Source: Amyelois transitella (Eukaryota; Arthropoda; Insecta; Lepidoptera; Pyralidae). From it: 64,000 nt of DNA. Of the stretch, positions 1 through 11,100 are shown piece after piece. Under the pieces are notes generated by a model. It saw nothing but the letters and a program-made list of their open reading frames with translations. It was not told the DNA's origin and ran no database searches. The DNA lies in assembly GCF_032362555.1 (NCBI RefSeq), contig NC_083507.1:3661001-3725000 (forward strand), written 5' to 3'. Made by a program: the position numbers and the translations under genes. Positions within the stretch are counted from its first letter, which is position 1. The number at the start of each line of letters is the position of its first letter.

Positions 1-348
1 CACGCTTCTTGTGTTTTTTTCGCGAGGATGAGAGTGTGGACCGGGTAAGAAAGGCATATGAAATTTTGTATCAGGTGAATTTATAAGATAAACTAAACGC
101 ACTTGCTTGACAGTTTAGATTGACACCACACAAATGCCTTACCATAGTGATACACAATCATTGTTAATTTTAATATCGACATTGTACCGTGGTTTTGAAC
201 TTTTATTTGCTGTTTTGACGAGGTTTGACGTTATTACTTGATGCTTTTAGAGACAATGACTCTGTCTACTCTGTAATGGATAATACGTAGTATGTGTTTG
301 AGTAAATAAGTAAAATATAGACACATAAAAGTAAGTGGGAAATTATAT

Positions 349-362
349 TATCGATATCGATA
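349..362. promoter_or_regulatory. Two overlapping DRE motifs upstream of DAPIT
   Basis: TATCGATA occurs at 349-356 and again, sharing two bases, at 355-362. This is the DNA-replication-related element bound by DREF and BEAF-32 in Drosophila, typical of housekeeping promoters. It lies about 230 bp before the DAPIT start codon. A splice acceptor sits directly before that ATG (TTTTCAG at 581-587), and a possible donor (CAG then GTACCT) lies near 406-412, so a short non-coding first exon just downstream of the DREs is likely. The motif is seen; factor binding is inferred. Confidence 0.55.
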
Positions 363-588
363 CGAAATTCAATTTGCAATTGTCAAGAACGTCACGTCTC
401 TAACAGGTACCTACTGTGTCGTATGTAAAAATTACATAAGGCTAAATAAATCAAATTCCAGGTAAATCTTACTTTATTCAATTATTTAACTATACGAATG
501 AATTAGTCACTTTATATTTATGAATTCTTAACATTAATATCGTGGTTCTATTATTGCATTGTTATTTAAAAATATTGTGATTTTCAGA

Positions 589-1261
589 ATGGCCGGAGAC
601 TCAGTCGACGAATCCCAGCTTAAAGGCTTGTCGAAATACTTCAACAGCCAAACCAACAGAGGCAGAGCAAATGTAAGAATCTTCAATTTTACTTAAAACA
701 GTTAAATATCTTCTGTAACCTTCAGTGTTTTAAGGTTATATACTACTTAGTCCATTAAATCCATATAAACTTTTCTACGTCCAAAAGTACAGATTTAGAC
801 TACTTAGTCTGTAGGATATTAACGTATACTACATCTACAAAATATAAGAAGACAAATATAATTAGGTAGATAAATAAGTTCTAAAGGAGATTGACCAAAT
901 GACAGTTCAACTGTGTGATTATTCAAAAATACATGTCAATCCTTTCCTTAACTATTCAGATTCACAATTAATTTAACTAATATAGCCTCTGTTTATCTCT
1001 CCGTGATTGAGGTGTGGTTTTATGTATATCTACATATAATGAAACTAAACAGATGCTTGATTTTGTATTCTGAACAATAACTATTAAGGCTGCGGTATAC
1101 AGTAGGTAGTCAGATTTGGAGACTTCGTTATAAGAAGAAAAAATTTAAATGGACATGGACCACATTAAAATTATTTAATTTCTTTGCAGACCGCAAAGGC
1201 CACATATGCATTCTTCGGTGCGTTGATATTGTACTTCACCCTGAAACCCTCCAAGAAGTAA
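589..1261 (+). CDS. ATP5MK: ATP synthase membrane subunit DAPIT/USMG5 (subunit k)
   Basis: The coding exons are 589-672 and 1190-1261, with GT-AG splice sites and a phase-0 junction, and encode 51 residues. The protein has the DAPIT pattern: a short acidic N terminus (MAGDS), the family hallmark GLSKYFNSQTNRGR, then one hydrophobic helix (about residues 32-45, TYAFFGALILYF) and a basic tail ending SKK. DAPIT is a small inner-membrane subunit of mitochondrial ATP synthase that helps dimerise the complex. Length fits the family (about 50-60 residues). The start is chosen because the ATG follows a splice acceptor by one base and begins the conserved N terminus. AATAAA lies at 1347-1352. Confidence 0.9.
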
Positions 1262-1346
1262 AAATTGACAGATTTCATAAACCTACTGTAAATTTTATTT
1301 TTAGCCTTATGATATTTATTTCAATAAGGGCAGTGTACATTTAGTT

Positions 1347-1352
1347 AATAAA
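1347..1352 (+). terminator. Polyadenylation signal of DAPIT
   Basis: AATAAA lies 86 bp after the DAPIT stop codon, in AT-rich sequence, at the expected distance for a short 3' UTR. Confidence 0.6.
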
Positions 1353-1554
1353 AATCATGTAAAACTGTTTCACATATTTTTAATTTATTCGATTTTCCTT
1401 TAAAATGTAGGCAGATTACTAACAAATAGTAGTAACTAATAAACAATTGTTAAGTTTAAAATTTGCTTTTATTTTATTTCTTGTTAACTGTATTAATGAA
1501 TCTTCGAATAAGAAAGAAATGATAGTGAACAAAAGTAAATCAAAAACAATGATT

Positions 1555-2235
1555 TTTAGGGGAGAATATGACAGAATGTAAAATTTTGATAGGAGGAGAA
1601 AAAGTGGAACAAGTGAAAAAGTTTGTATACCTAGGTTCAAAGTTTACAGCAGATGAAAAGTGTGATAAGTGATATTGAAAGAAGAGTAAATGCTGGGAAC
1701 ATGGTGAACAGAACTTTGCATGCCCTTATGAGCAGTTAGAAGTTGTTCAAAATGGCTCGCTTGGCGGTGCATAAGGGTGTTTTTTACAACACTAATTTAT
1801 GGGTCTGACAGAAAAAGCACGAAAGTAGAATAAACGCGGTGGAAATGAGAGCGTTTAGGACTGTGATACATTTAAAATTGAGTGACATTATAAGGAACAG
1901 TGTGATAAGAAAAAGTTGTGATGTAAAAGAAGATGTAGTGACAGGAATAGAAAAGCGAATGCTTAGATTTGATCATGTCGAGAGGATGAATGAAAGCAGG
2001 TTGACTATGATAATATACAAAGGTAGTGTGAATGGGACTGTTGGAGTGGAAAAGCCTAAACGAATGTACCTACCTTGATCAAATCGGAGACGTTCTAGCA
2101 AAAGGTAAGGTCAAGAATACTCGAAAACGAAGCGAAAGAAGTATGTAGGGATTGTGGCAAGTGGAAGAATGTGGTCTCTGCCTACCCGACCGGGAAAGAG
2201 GCGTGATTTATGTATCTTTGTATGTAACGCAATTT
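1555..2235 (+). mobile_element. Decayed 3' fragment of a non-LTR retrotransposon
   Basis: This stretch is a diverged copy of the 3' part of the retrotransposon at 16440-17345. It shares the end of the reverse-transcriptase ORF (for example the region encoding [18 protein letters not shown] and [10 protein letters not shown]) and the tail after the stop codon. It carries frameshifts and small deletions (for instance around 1664-1670 and 1795-1815), so no long frame survives. It is truncated at its 5' end and sits just downstream of DAPIT. Confidence 0.8.
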
Positions 2236-4988
2236 ACCAGACAATCAGTGTATAGGTAATGTAAGATATTTTTTACAATTTATAAATGTCTAGTTTTTAA
2301 GGCAAATCTTCTAGATGTAGTAAGCACGCAGTTATAGGGTAATTATTAAAATGCACACTTTGAAATAAATATTAATTATTTAATATGCTTGTATAAAATA
2401 AAATAATGCTGCATTGAACATATACACAGAAAGATTCAGATCATTGCAAGACAAAAATTGTAAGAAAATAATTGTTTTTTTCTTAACTGTTTACTCTTTG
2501 GTGTTACAAGAATATGTTATTTAGGAAAAATATAGGTTCAAAGTTTACAGTTACTCACTTACTTTGTGCCGTAACTAGGGTGGTGGATGTCTCAACTGCC
2601 AAGTAACCAGTAAGAGGTTTGATCAAGGGTAAATCTAAAATACAACATCAGTATTTTACCGGGTATTGTCATGTAAAAGTTGCAAGGGCATATTTATAGA
2701 CGCACTGAGTGCATGAATGCTAGTTACGGCACAATTACATTCTAGACTATACACAAGACCAACGCCAATGTAATGAAAAAGTGAAAAATTAATACGGTAA
2801 TTTATGCAGTACTTTATGTCTACAATATAGTTTGCAGAAGAAAATTTTAATATTAACTTTTTTTTTATGAATGAAGTGATAGGTAGTACGGTCAAGTGCT
2901 TCTGCACTCTCTCTCACGTGAGCACATGTCGTATAATGTACGAGAAAAGAAAATAAATATGCGTAATTTAAAGAATTGAAAGTTTCAATAAAGAAGAAAT
3001 GTTTGTTATTTTTTGCACTTGACTGTGGATGTTTAGGTCACGCAACTTAATTACGGTACGGTACATGTAACAAAGAGTTTGCATAAAACTAGATTAATTC
3101 TAACTTCTATTTATATAAAAATGAGGCAAATATAATAAAATTGCGTAGTACCTACTAAGTGACAACGATTATTTGTTGTGCTTTACCACTAATTTCCAGT
3201 ACAAAATTTATTTCTAGTCGTGAAGCACTAGCACCAAAATTATGATAGCAGCAAAGCGAGATCTATTCGTGGAGTACTTGCAAAAAATGCGCCAAGGTCC
3301 TAATTTATTTTTGTCAACCGTAATTTATTGAAACATGCGAGTCACTTGATAAAGTAGGCGCATTATTTGCTAACAATAACATTATATTCATAGTACTTTT
3401 CGATTAAACATTAAAATAATATTATTCTTAATTACCGATCATATACACCTACCAGCATTCTGAAACATCAACATGACTAGTTCTTGATTTGTTCTGCAAA
3501 ATCTCTCCTTCATTCCCAAAACCTATCTAACGTTACGTTTCTAAATCACGCCCATATAAAATATAACAATAAATGTTACCTGCGCAAAGTCCGTCAGTTA
3601 TATCTGTTTATCACTTATTATTTAAATTAAATGTCGTTGAAGGCTCTATGAATTGTTAAATCCTTTTGTAATGCATCTACATGCATGCGGGATTTACGAA
3701 CCCTAACAAAAAGTTAAACGAATTTAACGACAAGATAATAAATGCACCATATGCTTTAAATCTTGCGGATTTTTGTAAAGACACGACGCGAACTTGTATT
3801 ACATTATTGACGGAAATTCTTACGCTTTACATGGATAAAGCCAAACATCTTATAGTGAACGCGCCCAGTATGCAATGCACCCACGCAGTGCCTCGAACTC
3901 CAATCTTAACAATCACAGTCACTTCAAGCTCTCACTTTACCATCGAATATAAATTTCGTAACAATCAATATATTATTTACGCTATAGGGATCAACAAAGC
4001 ACGAATACGTTCTTATTTTAGTTTGGATGTATCTACGGTTACGATTCAAGTAGGCGGTACTCGTAGATTTTATCCGTCTACTTGTCACAAGAAAAAATAT
4101 GTTTGACTGTTGTATGTTGTTCATGAAATTATTATTTTTTTCAACATGACAATCCAATTATGGCGATTTCTACTAGTAAATAAGTAGACTCTTATATCTA
4201 TTTTATACCGTGGAAATTTATAATAATCCGACAGCAGTGGAATGATGGCAGTATTGCCTTCTCGTTGTTCATTTTAATTATTACTTAGGTAATACTTCCA
4301 AAATATCATACAATATCAAGAGTGAGCTTACTATATTTACGTCAATGCTAACGGTTTCTAAAAAAAGTTTAGTAAAACGAAGCAGTGGCTAGTTGATCTA
4401 AAGTAGCGTAGTATCTAAATTCTATTGAAAGTAGTGGTAGCTACGAGTATGGGCCATATTCACCAAAAGAGAACCTACGCTTAAAAAAAAGGTTTAATCA
4501 CCGTAAATTTTTCCTCCAAACATCGATAAACTATGGATGGAATGCTATAAAAAATCAAGCTACAAATTGACAGATTAAGGTTTACTTATATTGATTTCAC
4601 AATATAAGAAATTTTAAGCCCTTACCAATTGTTAAAATAAGAGTACAACAATAAGAGTATTCCGTTATTAAATATGGCGTATATATGACAAAAATTTCAT
4701 AATATCAAAAAATACAAATTCATCCGTTGAATTTTGTAAGTGGTAAAACCTTGTGTTGGATTTATTACTGCAGACTGCTACAGAATTACTGTATAGCGTC
4801 CTTATCGTAATTATTAATTTCGATTATATTTTTCAACAACCACGACAATAGCAATTTCCTAATTGAACATATTACAAACTTCTTTTAACGCCACTGAACT
4901 TAAAAAATAAAGGTAAAAACGAGTTAAAAGCAATGATCTTACAAATTTCCGTTTAACAACTATTTTTTCTGTTATATCCCTAAATGGG
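2236..4988. other. Intergenic DNA without a recognisable gene
   Basis: AT-rich spacer between the retrotransposon fragment and the HERC2 3' end. The longest open frame (3681-4106, 141 codons) resembles no family I know and has no gene-like context. I see no RNA gene here. Confidence 0.5.
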
Positions 4989-4994
4989 TTTATT
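4989..4994 (-). terminator. Candidate polyadenylation signal of HERC2
   Basis: AATAAA on the minus strand, 122 bp beyond the HERC2 stop codon. Between stop and signal are two imperfect tandem units of about 48 bp (5004-5099), each beginning GTTGAACATG and ending in a T-run on the plus strand. Confidence 0.5.
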
Positions 4995-5115
4995 TTTCTA
5001 CAGTTGAACATGATTACACGCCTGGCGGGTTCCTTTTTTTTCTGATGTTGAACATGCCATACGCTTGGCGTGTTCTTGTTTTTTTTCACACGAACATGTT
5101 TCTAACAGCGACGCG

Positions 5116-8100
5116 TTATAGCCACGTCGGCGGCCTCGCAAGGGCATAAATCGATGGTTGCACGGCGGGGGTGGGGGGCGCCGCGTCTGCCTCCGAATCG
5201 GATTCCTCTGAAGAGACTCGTTCCGCGGCACTTAGAGCTACGCGAGCGTACTCGTCTGTGTCTATGCTTTTGCAGAAGTGAATAGCGTATCTGGAACATG
5301 TGTATTTAAAACGACTTTAAACTTTTTATAGTATAATCTAGTAGGATGATTACCTAGTTACAAAAATAATTCAACGCAAAGGCGTGTAAAGGCATTTGTC
5401 AAGACTTAAAATGAGTGGAAAATAAAAATAGGCTCACCTCAATTTCTCCCGTAATACTGCTTTGCAAGAATATCGTGGCATCTTGAGTAGGAAGAAACAG
5501 GTATAACTCTCAGGCAAGAAATGGTCCGGTGGATGGTATTTGTCCAAAACCTAAAATTAAAAATATCCATTAGAATTCGTATTAGATAGATTATGATTCG
5601 TAAAGGCTAGAAACAATGCGCGTATTCTTTGAGCCGCTTGATGTTGGCCTTGAGATCTATTATATTTATGGTAAAGTGGTAAACCTCACCTGCAATACAA
5701 AGTCCCGCTGCCTAGGGTCCTGTGGCGCCCGCGGGAGCCTCGTCCGGCCCCACACGAACCGCAGGAACAGCGCGCGCTCGCTGCCAGACAACTCCTCCAT
5801 CACCTCCCAGAACCACTGCACTAGCGGCGCGTTTGGATCTATTCCTGTAATTCATTGGAATATAATAAGTCTCATTTGCTAAACGGATTGGAAATTTTAA
5901 GACCATTCAATAATTATATGGTTTGCAAGGTTTTCGGACGGGGTCCCACTAGACGCATGCGGCACAGTATGCACATATAACTTTGTCTTGGCTTAAGACA
6001 GCAATAACATTATTTTATTCTTGAGTTCCATGTTTGCTGCGCTTTTAACACATCGACGAACGGCGTGAGCGTCTCGGACGGTGCAAACTTGCTACATCTC
6101 TATAACCCATCTTCTATTCTTATCAACGAACCACTATTCTTCATTATTATGATACATACACAGTATACAAACCTTTATAAGTAGCGGAGGCCCTGAGAGC
6201 TTGCACGGGGATATCAGGCGAGCCGCAGACTAGCGTCTCCAGCTCCGCCGCGTGGAACAGGGCGACGAGCGGCGCGGGGATCACGCGAGACATGCCGTCG
6301 CGGACCGCGCGCACTTGCTCGTCGAACTCGTGCAATCTAGCACACAACACCAATGTATAAAAAAAAACCTTTGCTACGTCCACGATACGAAGGTTTTCTA
6401 TGTGGCCTAATGTACACGCGCGCATTATAATCATACGGTTTAACGGTTATCACGTTTGTATAGATCACTATCCCCTTATTAACACTTTTATTCGTACGGC
6501 GAGTTTAATGTACAATGCAAAAATGACTTTTTCTCATCACGTTTTATTTACTGACGGCGAGCAACACGTATATTAACAAGGGGTCTTACCCTGAGTGAAA
6601 GAGTATCCAAGTAGATGTTAAGTACCAATTTGATCACAGAAAATCAATGCGAAAACATAGAACTGTAAGTCATTATTTATACAAAATTAGTTAATAGCAA
6701 CAAGATATCTGCTACTTGCTACTACTGGTTGAATAGTTAACGCATATCAAGTTACCCTGAAATCTATTCTATGTGGTGGTAATTGATGCGAATTTGCAGT
6801 AAATTTGGGTAGCTTGATATGCTTTTGAATGTACCACGACAATTATTAGCCTGTGTTAAAAAAATTACTTTAATGGTATTGATAAAATTTTAATCAGTAC
6901 CTGTAATGTAACGCCAACTGCACATATTCGTCCTTATTTTCAGGCGTAACCCGTCTGTGTCGCGTCGACAGCGGCACCTCGTGGCCGGCCGCCGAAGGTA
7001 TTGAAAACGGCAGTTCTAGGTTTTGTAGCTCCTTTAAAAGTTAACATAGGTTCAAATGACAAATATTAACACCCCGAAGGAAAAAACAAAACAATACACT
7101 AAACCAAAAGTAGGCACAGAAATAAGTAAACAGTATTGCTATTTGTGAATAAAAATTAAAAATAATTGTGAAAGACAAATTTATCGCCTGTAATGGATTT
7201 TTGGGTAACATCTACTGGACTGGGATCTAGGGGTCTTGGACCACTCACAATTATCTTCAGCTGAAGTTACTTGTTACTAGGCTACCTACCTTGTTATTAG
7301 GCGTCATGTCTCTGATACACAGCAGCGCTGGCAAGAAGTCCTTGTCTACTTCTGCCAAGTCTTGCGGTCTGAGCGGCTGACCAGCTAGTTGTCTCCATAC
7401 GCCTTCGGCCAGCGATAGGGAAAGTGGAGAACCCGTTCGGATCGCTATGCCCATTAGCACACCTGCGGGCAATAATTATTGAACTGCTATTCTACTGAAC
7501 TCTAGTGGACTTGAAAATGAACCAATACTACCAGACGTCTATTCCTTCCTGGTGTATACTGGTTACATCCTTACCTCTCTGTAAGGGACCCGGGGGGCGC
7601 CTTATGACCATGATGCCCGATTGGGTAAGTAAGGTCTTTACACGAACCCAACACATATTAGACCATGGTGAAAGCGACACTAAATGTGCCCATTTCTTTG
7701 GTGGTCTTTTACGAGATGAGGTGGTCTAATTTTTAAGTGTCAGGAACAATACGGCAAACACTCACTCATCAGTGTATGTGACAAATTTCACTCTCGTCGG
7801 GTCTCAGATTCTACCTCCATATTCCTCAGTGCCTGGCTTCGTTAACTTTTATTTCATAGCATTATAGCTCTAGCAAAAGAACTTCGGCTGACGTGAGCAA
7901 TGCGCATAGCATGACGAAATCTTACCTAGGAATCGGAAACAGTTGAGATGCAGCGGAGTGTTAGCCGTCGGATTCAGAAGGAACGCGTCTCTCGAAGCCC
8001 CAGCGTCGCCGCGCCCATTAGGCGTTGCCATAAGCAGTGGTAAGGAACCGTTCTGAAGTTCCTCACACATCTCGGCTATACTCTCACTGTAGCCACCTCC

Positions 8101-8120
8101 GCAGTCGTCCACGCTTTCAC
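5116..8120 (-). other. HERC2: HERC2 HECT catalytic domain exons
   Basis: Seven exons give the HECT domain: 5116-5290, 5438-5550, 5690-5838, 6173-6336, 6901-7031, 7290-7462 and 7926-8120. Phases are consistent across every junction. Landmarks in protein order are [66 protein letters not shown] and the C-lobe [16 protein letters not shown]. The catalytic cysteine of the SYTCFF motif is encoded at 5497-5499. This cysteine forms the thioester with ubiquitin before transfer to substrate. No stop or frameshift interrupts the domain, so the ligase appears functional. Confidence 0.95.
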
Positions 8121-11100
8121 CTGAAAAAATAAAATAAATATCTTTGATAATATCAAAATAATCTATAAAGTGTGAAAACAAGCGGAGTAAGCGATGGCCG
8201 AATATAAATTCGGCTTCTCAAACTCTGTTCATTGGCTCTCACTGAATCACTCACCAACAAACTTGACCTTCCACACGCGATGCGACAGTCGCGCCACCAC
8301 CATCTGACCGAGCACAAAGCGCATCCCGCCTGGCTGTCCCTACAGACACACTATACAGCGAGCACTCACCAACAAACTTGACCTTCCACACGCGATGCGG
8401 CAGCGCCAGCGCGTCTTGCGTGAGGGCCGGCAGCCGCGCCACCATCTGGCCGAACACGGAGCGCATCCCGCCTGGCTGTCCCTACAGACACACTATACAG
8501 CGAGCACTCACCAACAAACTTGACCTTCCACACGCGATGCGGCAGCGCCAGCGCGTCTTGCGTGAGGGCCGGCAGCCGCGCCACCATCTGGCCGAACACG
8601 GAGCGCATCCCGCCTGGCTGTCCCTACAGACACACTATACAGCGAGCACTCACCAACAAACTTGACCTTCCACACGCGATGCGGCAGCGCCAGCGCGTCT
8701 TGCGTGAGGGCCGGCAGCCGCGCCACCATCTGGCCGAACACGGAGCGCATCCCGCCTGGCTGTCCCTACAGACACACTATACAGCGAGCACTCACCAACA
8801 AACTTGACCTTCCACACGCGATGCGGCAGCGCCAGCGCGTCTTGCGTGAGGGCCGGCAGCCGCGCCACCATCTGGCCGAACACGGAGCGCATCCCCGCCG
8901 CGCCGGCCAGCCCCGCGCCGCCCCGCCGCGCCCGCCGCGCCGCCACTCGGGAGAGCTCCACCACCGGCCCGTGTTGGCGCTCGCGGACCATCGTCGCCAT
9001 TATTGCCTGACAATATTGCTTGTTTGTACCAGGGGGGTAGCCGTACATGCAAGTTTAGAAGTTCAAATACTAAAACTGAAATTTATTACATAACTTTTAT
9101 TAACAAAAAAAGTGTTCACCTTCCTGAAAGCGGCCTCTTTGACACTGTAAAACAGCAAAGATCTTAGCTGGTCCAAATGCCCGTCCAATATCAGAAGCGG
9201 CAACCTCGGGCATACCAACTCGGAGAACTGATGCAGCAATACCTGTAAATCAACCTCAAAGTTAACCTTATCAACGTTCGTGAATAGGCGAGCGGGGGTA
9301 ATATTCACGAATGTTCTTCCTTCTCCCTCAATCTCTGTGGTTATAGATTAATAGGAAAGTTATAACCTTATGAATAGCCCCGGGACATGGGCATCGTTCT
9401 ATAACTTACCAGTCGGTTGCAGATAAGTTGCGTTGACAGGTCCCTCAGGAGATGGCACTCTAGCGGCGGAGTGGGGGGAGGGCGAGGCGCACGCGCAGCC
9501 TCCACACACAACGCGACAGTGTGAGCGCTACCGCAAGCCACTCGCGTTACACGTTTACCCTGTCACCAAATTAAATTTATAACAATGCTGTTTATGGTAA
9601 ATAGGCATAAAATAATTTATACATTCGTTTTATCAACATAATTAAGAAAAGTATCTGTCTTGCCCTCAGTAAGTAAGCCTCCAAAATTCATATCTCCTCT
9701 CATGGGTCTACTGGAAGAGATTTCTTTTGAAATAAGCAGCACCTTTGTACTATAATAACTGTATTGAATGCTCCTGTTTATAATTTCGTGTACATAAATA
9801 AATAAATAAATAAAATAAGTTAAAAGCATAGAGGTATAAAAATGTTTCCATGAAAAAATTTGAGCGGATGTCGATTATATTGTATTTAGATTTTTACATA
9901 AAAATGAGGATTCGAATCGAGGTTTTTAAGCAATATTCAACGAGGAATAGAAGGATGTGTGGATTTGGACATTTGAGGGCTAAAAAGAAATCCCATCATA
10001 CCTGTAAAGCCATTAGCAGTCTCGGTCTCTGCGCGGCGAGAGTCGTGCCGTCCCCAAGTTGACCCTCGTCATTGTCGCCCCACGTGTAAACTTCTCCGGT
10101 GTCCGTGCAAGCAACACAATGTAAACTTCCTAAAAGGTTAACATTTAACTTTAACCTACAAGTAAACTTTAAGTAATAAAAACAGCAGGAAAACTTAACA
10201 ACTTTGGAACTTTTTAAAGAGAAGCTACTACAGTTATCAGCCCCTGGAGAATGGCACGCGCGACGCCATATGTATTGTGCGAAAAACTTCCGCTGTTTCG
10301 CTTTTTTATCATGACGTAAAACGGAACAGCGATACTTTTTGTACTACGGCACTAAAACGGGGGTAGATTTCTGGTTGTGAAGAATATTATCATGCTATCT
10401 CTTCTCATATAAAAGTGACAAAAGCGACTGAAAGACAAAAATGCAACATTTGAATTGAGCATCTTACCTGTGGCTATTGATACAATGGTTTTACCCTGCA
10501 TTCCCGTAACACGCATAGGTCTTCGTACGTGCTCATAACTACCGTGCCCTAATCTATGATAGTCTCCTTTCCCCCTAAAATAAAAAGAAATTACATTGAA
10601 TAAACATAATTAATTGATCATCAAAAATATTGCGAATGTTTTTTTTTTTTTTTATAAGTATTTAGTTTAGTTTCTTACCATGTGTACACGCTTCCACACT
10701 GACATAAAGCGACTGAAAATTGTGAGCCGCATTCCACTTTTACTACTCGTAAACCTTTTAGGCAGTCTATTCGCATCGGCAGCTTACATCCTTCCGAACC
10801 ACCGCGACCTAAAATGAAAAACATAAAACTTATGTTGATTGCTAAGCGAAGGACAATTGAATTAATTAAAAATGCGATGACAGCTACATTCTTAACTTTT
10901 AGTGGCGACGATAAGCTTTGAATGAGTTTTAAATACTATTTCCCTATTACCTACTGAGTGTAAGATGGGTAGATACTTTTGAACAGAAAGCTGCTTGAAA
11001 GAGAAATATTTGTAAGGAACACGACTTAACAAAACCAAAGAGGTTTTATTATGGTAGATAGAAATCTGGATAATATACTGGAGATATTAATATATTTACC

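Noticed and set aside
3681-4106. Open frame of 141 codons upstream of HERC2's 3' end
   Set aside because: No recognisable domain, no splice or promoter context, composition like the surrounding AT-rich spacer; most likely chance.
5616-5882. Plus-strand open frame across a HECT exon
   Set aside because: Antisense to the conserved exon 5690-5838; GC-rich exons often leave antisense frames open.
8251-8900. CRISPR-like regular repeat
   Set aside because: The 142-bp units have no spacers and consist of a eukaryotic exon end plus intron; host is an insect.
8378-9093. Several overlapping plus-strand frames in the tandem array
   Set aside because: They are antisense shadows of the repeated HERC2 exon and repeat with it.
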